Of a DNA stretch of 64,000 nucleotides, positions 18,112 through 25,999 are shown piece after piece. The stretch is from Deltaproteobacteria bacterium (lineage in GTDB: Bacteria > Desulfobacterota > Desulfomonilia > UBA1062). The notes under the pieces are model-generated. The model had not been told where the DNA came from and did not search any database. It saw nothing but the letters and a program-made list of their open reading frames with translations. Location of the stretch: the NCBI GenBank assembly GCA_017992605.1, contig JAGOOG010000008.1, positions 51,158 through 115,157 of the forward strand. The letters are read 5' to 3'. Position numbers and translations under genes: made by a program. Position 1 is the stretch's first letter. Every line of letters starts with the position of its first letter.

Positions 18112-19309
18112 TGAACTCCCCCTGAAGAGTCTGCCCCTCAAGGTCTATCATCCTGACGCGCACGATATCGCCCTGAACAGCTCGGCCGGGGGCGTCCACG
18201 ACGATATAGCTGGAGGAAAGGCCACGGACCCGGCCGTCACAGGATTGCGTTATCAGGACCTCCTCCTCGGCTCCTATGCGGGATGCGGCGAAGGCCTCCC
18301 TGCTCTTTCGCGAAAGTGCCCGCAATGCGGCGGCCCTCCGGGATATCACCTCATCATCCGGGCGTCCGGGCAGGTTCGCCGCCGCAGTCCCCGGCCTCGT
18401 GGAAAAAGGAAAGACATGCAGGTAGGTGAATCCGAGATCCTCAATGATGGCATGTGACTCCGCAAAGGCCTGATCGTCCTCTCCGGGAAAACCCACGATC
18501 ACATCTGCACCAACGGCCGTTCCGGGTGACACCTCTCGAATTCGCCTCATGAGAGACCTTACATGCCCGGCAGAGTACGGCCTGCCCATGGCCCGAAGCA
18601 CCCCGTCGCTGCCGTGTTGCAGGGGCAGGTGGAGGTGTCTGCAGATTCTCGGTTCGTTGGCGACCAAGTCGATGAGGCCGTCCTCCACGGTCCATGGCTC
18701 GATGGAGCTGATACGGATCCTCGGCATATCGGTGTGGGACAGCACCTTCTGCACGAGCCTCGAGAACCCGCCTTCATAGAGGCCGATGTTGATGCCGGTG
18801 AGTACCACCTCCCGGAAGCCCTTTCCATGGAGGATCCTCGCCTCGGTGACCACATCCTGCCACGGTCTGCTCACCGGCCCGCCGCGGGCCAAGGGCACGA
18901 TGCAGTACGTGCAGTACCTGTCGCAGCCCTGCTGGACCATGATATAGGCCCTGCTCTGGGATCCGAAACCCGATATGAACCTGGGGAGCTCCACCCCGAG
19001 CACTTCGGTAAGGTGGTCGGGCCTGACGACCTCGACGTCAGGGGATATGGCTCGGATGGATTCGGGATATACCGTCACCAGGCAGCCGGTCACGACCACC
19101 CTGCCGCCCAGGCGCAGTGCGCGTCGAACGAGCCTCCTCCCCTCGGCATCGGCCCGGTGGGTAACGGTGCAGGTATTGATGATGTACCGGTCGGCGCCGG
19201 GCTCGGTAAAGGACTGCTCGGTGTGACCGGCCGCGAGGAGCCCCTCGCGGATCCGCTGGCTGTCATAATGGTTGACCTTGCAGCCCAGCGTGTAGATGGC
19301 GAACCTCAT
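18104..19309 (-). CDS. mtaB: tRNA t6A37 methylthiotransferase MtaB
   Basis: A 401-residue radical SAM methylthiotransferase that converts t6A to ms2t6A at position 37 of ANN-decoding tRNAs. The N-terminal domain binds one iron-sulfur cluster through C10 (TLGCKVN), C47 (INTCTVT) and C76 (VTGCLV). The radical SAM cluster uses C129, C133 and C136 in GCDRYCTYCIVP. The opening TLGCKVN is typical of the MtaB/YqeV subgroup rather than MiaB or RimO. A TRAM-like tail ends the protein. The upstream PilZ-like gene ends 35 bp before the start, and the downstream PolX-like gene overlaps the end by 8 bp. Confidence 0.93.
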   Translation of the reverse strand: MRFAIYTLGCKVNHYDSQRIREGLLAAGHTEQSFTEPGADRYIINTCTVTHRADAEGRRLVRRALRLGGRVVVTGCLVTVYPESIRAISPDVEVVRPDHLTEVLGVELPRFISGFGSQSRAYIMVQQGCDRYCTYCIVPLARGGPVSRPWQDVVTEARILHGKGFREVVLTGINIGLYEGGFSRLVQKVLSHTDMPRIRISSIEPWTVEDGLIDLVANEPRICRHLHLPLQHGSDGVLRAMGRPYSAGHVRSLMRRIREVSPGTAVGADVIVGFPGEDDQAFAESHAIIEDLGFTYLHVFPFSTRPGTAAANLPGRPDDEVISRRAAALRALSRKSREAFAASRIGAEEEVLITQSCDGRVRGLSSSYIVVDAPGRAVQGDIVRVRMIDLEGQTLQGEFSG

Positions 19310-19344
19310 ACCATGGGTGAAATACTATGGGCCCTTCGCAGGTG

Positions 19345-19941
19345 TCAATCGCGAGGATTTCCACTCTTCTTTGCAGACCCCTTGATGGCCTTCCTGACCT
19401 CGTCGAGAAAGTCCTCGGACGGGTCGAGAAGCTTCACGCCCGTCTCCACCCGGCCCGTCTCGTCGGGAATCGACCACATCGCCTTGCCGCGCGCCTTCTT
19501 TCCGTCGAGGCTGATCCTCACCTCATGGTCCACGGAAACCTTTTCGGTGGTCTCCAGGAGCACACCGGCATCGTCGGCATTGAGGAGCTCGCCTTCTTCA
19601 GGACCGGCCCCAAGGTCGTACACCACCGGTGCATGGACCCGGCGGCGCCTGAGGTTCATCTGGGCCTTGAACGCGTCCCGGTTGTCCATGCTCCTGAGCT
19701 GGGAATCCATATTGTAGACGACATTGAAGTACCTGGTCTTCTGCTCCAGCTTCGCCACCTTGGAGAGGTCCTTGAGAAGCATCTTCCGATGCTTGTGCAG
19801 CATCTCCACGAGATGGGTGAAGGCCCCCTCGAACTCCCTGTTTCCCCTGTTGGCCAGGTAGCTGTTGATCATGGAGGGAAGCTTTTTCTTGACCTGCGAT
19901 TCGAACTCCCGCAAGGAGTGTTCGAATTCTTCTCTGTCCAT
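19345..19941 (-). CDS. PilZ-like domain protein with N-terminal helical region
   Basis: A 198-residue protein. Residues 1-95 are predicted helical and charged. Residues about 98-180 look like a PilZ domain: an arginine patch RRRRV (98-102) in the position of the RxxxR motif, then GELLNADDAGVLLE, where the usual (D/N)xSxxG motif is NADDAG, and a closing strand RVETGVKLLDPS. The serine-to-aspartate change makes c-di-GMP binding uncertain. The ATG at 19941 begins a coding-like stretch; the frame upstream is an antisense shadow of glgA. It is divergent from glgA and upstream of mtaB. Confidence 0.7.
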   Translation of the reverse strand: MDREEFEHSLREFESQVKKKLPSMINSYLANRGNREFEGAFTHLVEMLHKHRKMLLKDLSKVAKLEQKTRYFNVVYNMDSQLRSMDNRDAFKAQMNLRRRRVHAPVVYDLGAGPEEGELLNADDAGVLLETTEKVSVDHEVRISLDGKKARGKAMWSIPDETGRVETGVKLLDPSEDFLDEVRKAIKGSAKKSGNPRD

Positions 19942-20004
19942 GGAACCGAGAATACCCAAGATGCGTCTCAAAAGCAAATGCATCATGCGCCGGGAGGGTC
20001 CGTC

Positions 20005-20034
20005 TTTACGGGTAGTCCCCGGATCGTGTATGAT
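20005..20034 (+). promoter_or_regulatory. Promoter placing the glgA transcript start at its ATG
   Basis: TTTACG at 20005-20010 and TATGAT at 20029-20034 are 18 bp apart. The expected initiation point, 6-7 nt after the -10 box, falls on the A of the glgA ATG at 20041. No ribosome site is visible before that ATG, which is consistent with a leaderless transcript. Confidence 0.4.
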
Positions 20035-20040
20035 ACGGGC

Positions 20041-21474
20041 ATGGATGCAGTGAAGGTCTTGTTGTGCTCCTCGGAGGTGACGCCTTACGCCAAGACAGGC
20101 GGGCTGGCTGATGTCAGCGCCGCGCTGCCCGCCGAGCTCAACCGCCAGGGCATACGCTGCTCCGTGGTCATGCCCCTGTACCGGGAGATCAGGAATCTCG
20201 ACCTTCCCCTGAAATTCCGGGGAGATCTCGCCGTCCTCACAGGCACCGGGATAGCCGAAGCCAGGGTGTTTTCCCACGATACGACCTTCTTCATCGCCCA
20301 CCCGCTCTTTTCTGACCGGACAGGCCTGTACTCCTATGCAGGCTACGATTATCCCGACAACCTCGAACGGTTCTCCTTCTTCTCGAGGGCCTGCGTCGAG
20401 CTGGTCCGCCTCATCGGCGATGTCGACATCGTCCACTGCAACGACTGGCAGACAGCCCTGGTCCTCGCGTACCTCAAGGACGCAGGGATCGAGAACGTGG
20501 GCAGCCTTTTCACCATCCACAATCTCGCCTACCAGGGCCTCTTTGATGCGATCCTGTGGTCCATGCTCTTTCTGCCCCACGAATACTTCAACCCTGAATG
20601 CATGGAGTTCTTCGGCAGGATCAACGTCATGAAGGCAGGCATCGTGTTCGCGGATGCCGTCAATACCGTGAGTCCCACCTACGCCCGTGAGATACAGACC
20701 CCCGAGTTCGGGAGCGGCCTCGAGGGCCTCCTCAAGGCTGTCTCGCACAAACTCACAGGCATCGCGAACGGCATCGATACCGAGGTCTGGAATCCCGCCA
20801 CCGACCCCCTGACCGCACGGAGCTACGGGCCCGGGGACCTCGAGGGCAAGCGTGAATGCAAACGCGCCCTGCTCGACATGTTCTCGCTCCCTGCCGACGA
20901 CGCCCCGGTATTCGGCATCATCGGCCGCCTGGTGGAACAGAAGGGCATCGACTGCGTACTGGATGCCGTCCCGTCCCTGGTCGAGATGGATGCAAAGCTG
21001 GTGGTCCTCGGCAATGGGCACCCTGCATTCGAGAAGAGACTCCGGGATCTCCGGGAGGCATTCCCGGCCCACGTGGGCATCCATATCGGGTTCGATGAGG
21101 CGAGGGCCCATGCCATTGAAGCAGGCTCGGACTTCTTCCTCATGCCTTCCCGTTTCGAGCCCTGCGGACTGAACCAGATGATCAGCATGCGGTACGGGAC
21201 CATCCCCATTGTCACCGGCGTGGGAGGACTGAGGGACACAGTCGTGGCACTGGGTGAGGCTGACAGGCCCTTCGGTATCAGGGTGGCCTTCCCCGGCCCG
21301 CAGGATCTCGTCGAGGCCATAGCCCAAGCATGCACGATCTTCCGCCATGATCCCGGCCTGCTCAACACTATGATATGTACCGCCATGGACCAGGATGTCG
21401 GCTGGACAAACCCTGCCCGTGAGTATTCTCTCATCTACAGCAATCTTAAAAATTTGAAAGAAAGAACAAGATAA
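20041..21474 (+). CDS. glgA: Glycogen synthase (ADP-glucose, GT5 family)
   Basis: A 477-residue starch/glycogen synthase that extends alpha-1,4-glucan from ADP-glucose. KTGGLADV at residues 18-25 is the donor-binding loop. DIVHCNDWQTAL, FTIHNLAYQG, NTVSPTYAREI and GIANGIDTEVWNP mark the N-terminal Rossmann domain. GRLVEQKGID and SRFEPCGLNQM mark the C-terminal domain and catalytic glutamate. The open frame runs far upstream, but that part is antisense to the PilZ-like gene; homology begins at the ATG at 20041. No other glycogen genes are present. A long palindrome at 21485-21513 lies just after the stop. Confidence 0.95.
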   Translation: MDAVKVLLCSSEVTPYAKTGGLADVSAALPAELNRQGIRCSVVMPLYREIRNLDLPLKFRGDLAVLTGTGIAEARVFSHDTTFFIAHPLFSDRTGLYSYAGYDYPDNLERFSFFSRACVELVRLIGDVDIVHCNDWQTALVLAYLKDAGIENVGSLFTIHNLAYQGLFDAILWSMLFLPHEYFNPECMEFFGRINVMKAGIVFADAVNTVSPTYAREIQTPEFGSGLEGLLKAVSHKLTGIANGIDTEVWNPATDPLTARSYGPGDLEGKRECKRALLDMFSLPADDAPVFGIIGRLVEQKGIDCVLDAVPSLVEMDAKLVVLGNGHPAFEKRLRDLREAFPAHVGIHIGFDEARAHAIEAGSDFFLMPSRFEPCGLNQMISMRYGTIPIVTGVGGLRDTVVALGEADRPFGIRVAFPGPQDLVEAIAQACTIFRHDPGLLNTMICTAMDQDVGWTNPAREYSLIYSNLKNLKERTR

Positions 21475-21484
21475 ACACAGCTCC

Positions 21485-21513
21485 CGAGTTTTCGACAATT
21501 TGTCGATAACTCG
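21485..21513 (+). repeat. 13-bp-arm inverted repeat between glgA and dnaA
   Basis: Arms CGAGTTTTCGACA and TGTCGATAACTCG are complementary at 12 of 13 positions around an ATT loop. It lies 11 bp after the glgA stop. It could terminate glgA, but no T-run follows. It is about 175 bp ahead of the probable dnaA start and is followed by an AT-rich stretch (about 21575-21615), so a role in dnaA regulation or at a replication site is also possible. Confidence 0.6.
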
Positions 21514-21688
21514 AATGGAACCTGTACTGACCATACTCCTGAACGCACCCCGACGAATGCCCTCAAGGTCATACTTTCTTTCATAACATATCAATTAATC
21601 TGTTTTATTTTCCCCTCGCAGAAAATGAACACAGCCCGACCATAACCGGGGTGTTTCACCTTTGACCTTTTGCGGCACAGGAATCATT

Positions 21689-23077
21689 ATGGCGCACGTT
21701 ATCGCTGAAGTCTTTCTCTCTGGGGGGGTTGTGGATCATCTTGCAATTATGAAAGAATCTATTCTCTCGAAATCACATGCAGCTTCAGACAGGGCGCTGC
21801 TCGATCAGCTGGAAATATCCGAGGAAGACGGTACGGTCTTTGTACTCTGCCCCAACGTGTTCGCCCAGAAGTATCTGACCCGCGTGTACAAGGACATCAT
21901 TATCTCAGCAGTGAGGACCTACCTTGACAGGCCCGTGAATGTGGAGTTCTGCGTGAGCCGGCCCGGAGAGAACCGGGAACGTCCCCCGGCCCCCGCCGCC
22001 GCGAAGCCCATCCAGATGAGCCTGCCTGCCTTTGCACAGACGCAGCCGTGTTCAGGGCTCAACACCCATTTCACCTTCGACGAGTTCGTGGTGGGGCGGT
22101 GCAACGCCTTTGCCTACGAAGCGGCACAGGCCGTGTCCCAGGGAGACATCAACAGGTACAACCCGCTGTACTTCCATTCCGATGTGGGCCTCGGCAAGAG
22201 CCACATATCCCATGCCATCGGCAACCGGGTCCTCTCCGTGCGGCCAGGGACATCAGTGCGCTACATTACGGCACGGGACTTCACCCAGGATTATGTCCAT
22301 TCGGTGAGGAACAACTGCCTGAGCTCTTTCAAGAGTTCCTATCGCAGCAGCACCATGGATGTCTTCTTCATCGACGACGTCCATCTCTTCAAGAACAAGG
22401 AAAAGACCCAGGTCGAACTGTGCCACGTGCTCGACGACCTCATCAGCGCCGGCAAGCAGGTCATCCTCTCGGGGTTCCGTGCCCCCACCTCCATACCGCA
22501 GATCGATAAGGGCCTGCGCTCCAGGCTTTCCTCGGGGCTCGTCATTGACATCAAACGGCCGGACAAGGCCACCAGGTCAAAGATCGTACGCCACAAGGCA
22601 CGCAAGAACGGCATCACCATGCCCGACGACGTGGTCGAGTTCATCAGCGAGACCATTCATACGAGTGTGCGTGACCTGGAGAGTGCCGTCATGACCATTG
22701 CCGCCATGAGTTCCCTCATGAAGCGCAGCGTCACCATCGATCTGGCCCGCGAACTGCTGGAAGGCACACTGGAAAAGCAGCAGATGATCACCATTCCCTT
22801 CATCCTCGATTTCGTTTCCAGGAGCTTCTCCATACCAAAGGACAAGCTGGTCTCGCCGTCCCGTAAGAAGGAGATCGTGTACCCCCGGCAGGTGGCCATC
22901 TTCCTGTGCAGGCGCTACACCGACGCGCCCCTGCAGGTCATCGGGGAGGCATTCTCCCGGAAGCACTCCTCCATCATTCACTCCCTGGAGACCATCGAGG
23001 CGCAGTACACCCAGAACCTCAAAGTCAAGCGGGACATCGACTTCCTCATCGACAAGATCGACGGCGAGGCGTCCTAG
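21689..23077 (+). CDS. dnaA: DnaA-type replication initiator, divergent
   Basis: About 462 residues with all DnaA domains. Domain I spans about 20-90 (EEDGTVFVLCPNVFAQKYL). A short proline-rich linker follows. Domain III (AAA+) begins at FTFDEFVVGRCNAFAYEAA, with Walker A SDVGLGKSH (164-172) and Walker B FFIDDVHLF. Domain IV has AFSRKHSSIIHSLETI around 422-437. The Walker A preamble is usually GGVGLGKTH, and domain IV usually reads RDHTTVLHA, so this is a divergent DnaA. The ATG at 21689 has an AGGA site 6 nt upstream; a GTG at 21731 is an alternative. dnaN, recF and gyrB are not adjacent. It may be the main initiator or a paralogue. Confidence 0.85.
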   Translation: MAHVIAEVFLSGGVVDHLAIMKESILSKSHAASDRALLDQLEISEEDGTVFVLCPNVFAQKYLTRVYKDIIISAVRTYLDRPVNVEFCVSRPGENRERPPAPAAAKPIQMSLPAFAQTQPCSGLNTHFTFDEFVVGRCNAFAYEAAQAVSQGDINRYNPLYFHSDVGLGKSHISHAIGNRVLSVRPGTSVRYITARDFTQDYVHSVRNNCLSSFKSSYRSSTMDVFFIDDVHLFKNKEKTQVELCHVLDDLISAGKQVILSGFRAPTSIPQIDKGLRSRLSSGLVIDIKRPDKATRSKIVRHKARKNGITMPDDVVEFISETIHTSVRDLESAVMTIAAMSSLMKRSVTIDLARELLEGTLEKQQMITIPFILDFVSRSFSIPKDKLVSPSRKKEIVYPRQVAIFLCRRYTDAPLQVIGEAFSRKHSSIIHSLETIEAQYTQNLKVKRDIDFLIDKIDGEAS

Positions 23078-23104
23078 GTCCCTGCACATCGGGGGCCGCC
23101 TCTT

Positions 23105-24355
23105 TCAGAAGGCCACGGCCTCCCTGCTTTGGTCGCGGAAGTTGTCCACCCCGGTGAAGAACTCTCTCATCATGATGACCCAGTAGTACCGCCCCCGCCT
23201 GGTGAGCCTGATCTCCGAATGGCCGAACCTCAGGGCACCGATGAGCGAGAAGAAGAGGAGTTCCGGACCGAGCATGCCCCAGGCAGGACGGCCGAAACGC
23301 CCCCTGAATGCCTGCAGGTCGAGCCTGAGCCCGAAAAGATTCATGAGGAGGCTGTACCGGGCCATCTCCCTGGCCGAGAAGACCCTGCGATGCTTTATGG
23401 GTAGTCTCCCCTCATCCAGCGAACGGACGTATTCGGGCAGGGAGAAGGTGTTCGCGTAGATGGCGCCGTTCACGAGGCCGAAGGCTCCGCTCCCGGCGCC
23501 TACGTATTCCTCTCCCCCCACCACGTACTCGTCGATCATGGGTGCTCCTCCCCGGGAAAAGCACCAGGCTGAGTTCGGTTCGTAGCAGGCGTTCAGGGCG
23601 TCGGTTATCATCTCGTAATAGCGCCGCTCCCGGGCGGGGCTGACACGGCCCATGATGCGCTCCATACGGGCACGGGTTGCCCGGGATATCATGAGGGGAT
23701 AGAAGGTTATCTGGTCGGGCAGGACCGCAAGGAGTGTCTCGAGATCATGCCGAAGCATGGCCATGTCCTGTATGGGGAAATTGAATATCATATCCACATT
23801 GAGGGTCTCGACCAGACCCCTCGCCTCGGAGATCTTCCGGGCGAGCTCGTCGCCGCTGCCGTACTTTTCGTAGCGTCCGATGGCCCTGAGCACCTCATCG
23901 GAAAAGCTCTGGGCACCTACGGAAACCCTCCTCACCCCTGCCCGGGCAAGGGAGGTCAGCATCGATCGATCCAGGCGGTCGGGATTCGTCTCCACCGAGA
24001 TTTCGGCAGGGGAGAAGAGGTCCGTCAGGAGGTCAAGCGTCCGCATCAGCTCGTCCGCCATGACCGTGGGTGTACCGCCGCCGATATACACCGATGAGAA
24101 CCTGAATCCCTTCCTGGCATAGAGTGCCAACTCGCGCCGGAGGGCCTCGAAGTATGTCCTTACGGCATGCTCGTCGAAGGGGAACCGGTGGAAGGAACAG
24201 TAGGGACAGAGCTGCACGCAGAAGGGAACGTGGACATACAGATGTACGGGGACCGCGGGAGCGGACGGTATCACGGTCTGCCCGCCCTCCTCGAAGGAGA
24301 AACTCGACCGGGCGTTCCACCGCACAGACCATGCTATGAACTCTTCAATGAACAC
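23105..24355 (-). CDS. Radical SAM protein of the HemN/HemW-like family
   Basis: A 416-residue protein. The radical SAM cluster residues C46, C50 and C53 lie in VHVPFCVQLCPYCSF. SVYIGGGTPTVM, SVETNPDRLD and RVSVGAQSFSDEVL follow as in coproporphyrinogen-oxidase-like enzymes. The C-terminal part (EEYVGAGSGAFGLVNGAIYANTF) differs from HemW and is closer to what I recall of ChuW/HutW-like members, which act on haem or related tetrapyrroles. The start is a GTG at 24355 behind an AGG ribosome site, just after the DUF2905 stop; the longer frame upstream is antisense to the rhomboid gene. Substrate unknown; tetrapyrrole chemistry is likely. Confidence 0.8.
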   Translation of the reverse strand: MFIEEFIAWSVRWNARSSFSFEEGGQTVIPSAPAVPVHLYVHVPFCVQLCPYCSFHRFPFDEHAVRTYFEALRRELALYARKGFRFSSVYIGGGTPTVMADELMRTLDLLTDLFSPAEISVETNPDRLDRSMLTSLARAGVRRVSVGAQSFSDEVLRAIGRYEKYGSGDELARKISEARGLVETLNVDMIFNFPIQDMAMLRHDLETLLAVLPDQITFYPLMISRATRARMERIMGRVSPARERRYYEMITDALNACYEPNSAWCFSRGGAPMIDEYVVGGEEYVGAGSGAFGLVNGAIYANTFSLPEYVRSLDEGRLPIKHRRVFSAREMARYSLLMNLFGLRLDLQAFRGRFGRPAWGMLGPELLFFSLIGALRFGHSEIRLTRRGRYYWVIMMREFFTGVDNFRDQSREAVAF

Positions 24356-24360
24356 GATGC

Positions 24361-24579
24361 CTACCTGAACATCCTTATGATATATATGACGAGGCTGATC
24401 ACGATGCTCAGCAGAACGGATGTGGTGACGGGAAAGAAGAAGCTCAGCCCCGGCCGCTCGATCCGTATGTCGCCGGGCAGCCTTCCCAGCCAGGAAAGGC
24501 TCCCCCCCATGCTGAAGTATACGCCGAGCACGATGAGCACGATGCCTGCCAGGATAAGCGGGTTCCCCAGACCTCTCAT
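24361..24579 (-). CDS. DUF2905 family small membrane protein
   Basis: A 72-residue protein with two transmembrane helices (about 7-27 and 48-70) linked by a short loop GRLPGDIRIERPGLSFFFP. That loop is the conserved signature of the DUF2905 family. Function unknown; homologues are often near Holliday-junction or tRNA-modification genes. It is 5 bp upstream of the radical SAM gene on the same strand, so they are probably translated from one transcript. It is divergent from the rhomboid gene. Confidence 0.82.
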   Translation of the reverse strand: MRGLGNPLILAGIVLIVLGVYFSMGGSLSWLGRLPGDIRIERPGLSFFFPVTTSVLLSIVISLVIYIIRMFR

Positions 24580-24754
24580 GGGCAGAACCTATATACCATG
24601 GGGGCGCGCCGCACAAGCACCAGCTGCCTCCATCCGGATCCCCGCGAGAAACCCCGGACACGGCGTCTCTCTTGCTCTCCATGACCTTGCCTGCATGCAT
24701 TTTTCGTGATAGTTCAGAGAACAGGGTTATGGGTGCTACACGCAAGGGGAAGTC

Positions 24755-25411
24755 ATGATCCCGGTCAGGGACACCACCATTGCCAGGGGATTCGCCCCGG
24801 TCACCACCGTGCTCATCGCAGCCATTCTCGCCATGTTCATCCAGGAACTCAGGCTCGGGGAACAGGTTTTTCACCTGTTCAGGGCCAGCCCTGCAGACAT
24901 AGCCGGATACCTGATTGACGGGAAGCACGGTTTTCTCAGGATCCACGTCTCCATCATCGCTTCGGGGTTCATCCACACAGGGTACGTCCACCTGGTCGGC
25001 AACCTCATCTTCCTGTCGGTGTTCGCCCCCCCTGTGGAAAAGAGCATGGGCCTCGTCCGCTTCGGGCTCTTCTACCTTGCTGCCATCCTCGCGGCATTCT
25101 ATACCCATACCGTAATCCATCCACATTCGACCATACCCGTGGTAGGTGCATCCGGTGCCATTGCCGCAGTCATGGGTGCGTATCTGGTCCTGTACCCGAA
25201 GGGGCGCATCCTCACCATCATATTCCTCATCCTGACCCTGGAGGTCGTCGAGGTACCATCCTTCATATTCATACTCATCTGGTTCGGCATCCAGGGCATC
25301 AACGGATTCCTGGGAATGCACAGCGCCTCTCCGGTAGCCTGGTTTTCCCACATCGGCGGATTTCTCATGGGCCTGGCGGCAGGTATACAGTACAGGGTAT
25401 CACGGTCGTGA
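24755..25411 (+). CDS. Rhomboid family intramembrane serine protease
   Basis: A 218-residue polytopic membrane protein. The catalytic serine is S133 in GASGAIAAVMGAYLVLYP. The partner histidine is H199 in SHIGGFLMG. HLVGN (79-83) supplies the oxyanion-stabilising histidine and asparagine. About six transmembrane helices are visible. Rhomboids cleave substrates within or near the membrane. The AAGGGGAAG site before the ATG supports the start. It stands alone, divergent from the DUF2905 gene, so its substrate cannot be guessed. Confidence 0.9.
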   Translation: MIPVRDTTIARGFAPVTTVLIAAILAMFIQELRLGEQVFHLFRASPADIAGYLIDGKHGFLRIHVSIIASGFIHTGYVHLVGNLIFLSVFAPPVEKSMGLVRFGLFYLAAILAAFYTHTVIHPHSTIPVVGASGAIAAVMGAYLVLYPKGRILTIIFLILTLEVVEVPSFIFILIWFGIQGINGFLGMHSASPVAWFSHIGGFLMGLAAGIQYRVSRS

Positions 25412-25567
25412 TGCACGCCCCGCATTCGTGCCGGACCATGCACGAGGCATCACGGTTACGCGGTTGTTCCCCCTCTGCAGGCTCGGGGAATGTGGCTCAA
25501 CGTGTGATCTCCGCAAGAGAAACCGTCATTACGACAATGTAACCACTCCATCCCTTTTTTCAGACGA
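25412..25567. other. Intergenic region upstream of the pil operon
   Basis: No gene or terminator was recognised in this stretch between the rhomboid gene and the promoter of the pil operon. Base composition turns markedly AT-rich towards 25560, unlike the flanking genes, consistent with a promoter region. Confidence 0.4.
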
Positions 25568-25596
25568 TTGCCATGGGTTGTTACCAATTTGATATT
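25568..25596 (+). promoter_or_regulatory. Candidate promoter for the FtsB-like/pilMNOPQ operon
   Basis: TTGCCA at 25568-25573 and GATATT at 25591-25596 are 17 bp apart. The leader would be about 95 nt. It contains a perfect 10-bp palindrome CTATGCATAG at 25634-25643, a possible operator. A second pair of TATAAG boxes at 25677-25689 lacks a well-spaced -35 element. Confidence 0.4.
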
Positions 25597-25696
25597 TATC
25601 TAAAGATTCACTTTCGCCTTCCCGATAGATAGGCTATGCATAGGGAAGAATTGATTTTTAATGCGATTCCATTACGTATAAGGTATAAGGGACGCA

Positions 25697-25984
25697 ATGA
25701 GAGTTACACACTCTTTGACGATTGGACTGGTCACACTCATTGCAATGCTGCTCGTGTTCACTCTTCCTGGCGACAAAGGGATCATTCGGGGCTACCAACT
25801 TCATCGCGAACTCATCAGCCTGAAAACGCGCAACGCAGGACTCGACCAGGAAAATTCGGTCCTGGCCCGCGAAGCGACCATGCTGAGAGACAACATGGCA
25901 TATATAGAGCATGTCATAGTCAAGGAACTGAACTTGGTGAAACCAGGGGACACTATTGTCGTGTTCAAAAGGAAAAAGACTTAA
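25697..25984 (+). CDS. FtsB/DivIC-like small membrane-anchored coiled-coil protein
   Basis: A 95-residue protein with one transmembrane helix (about 7-24) followed by a coiled coil (about 35-68, YQLHRELISLKTRNAGLDQE and onward). The C-terminal segment VIVKELNLVKPGDTIVVF is typical of septum formation initiators of the FtsB/DivIC family. FtsB links FtsQ and FtsL in the divisome. Here the gene lies 15 bp upstream of pilM and appears to be the first gene of the pilus operon. Its role may therefore be in division or in pilus machinery placement (inference). Confidence 0.78.
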   Translation: MRVTHSLTIGLVTLIAMLLVFTLPGDKGIIRGYQLHRELISLKTRNAGLDQENSVLAREATMLRDNMAYIEHVIVKELNLVKPGDTIVVFKRKKT

Positions 25985-25999
25985 TCGCGGGGTGATTCG

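Noticed and set aside
19327..20040. A 238-codon extension upstream of glgA in the same frame
   Set aside because: It is antisense to the PilZ-like gene, and glycogen synthase homology begins exactly at the ATG at 20041.
21475..21688. Replication origin upstream of dnaA
   Set aside because: The palindrome and AT-rich stretch are suggestive, but I found no copies of TTATCCACA or close variants in the gap. The nearest, TGTGGATCA at 21730, is inside the gene. Kept only as a finding to test.
24356..25351. A 332-codon extension upstream of the radical SAM gene
   Set aside because: It is antisense to the rhomboid gene and crosses the DUF2905 gene. The GTG at 24355 has a ribosome site and leads directly into the family homology.
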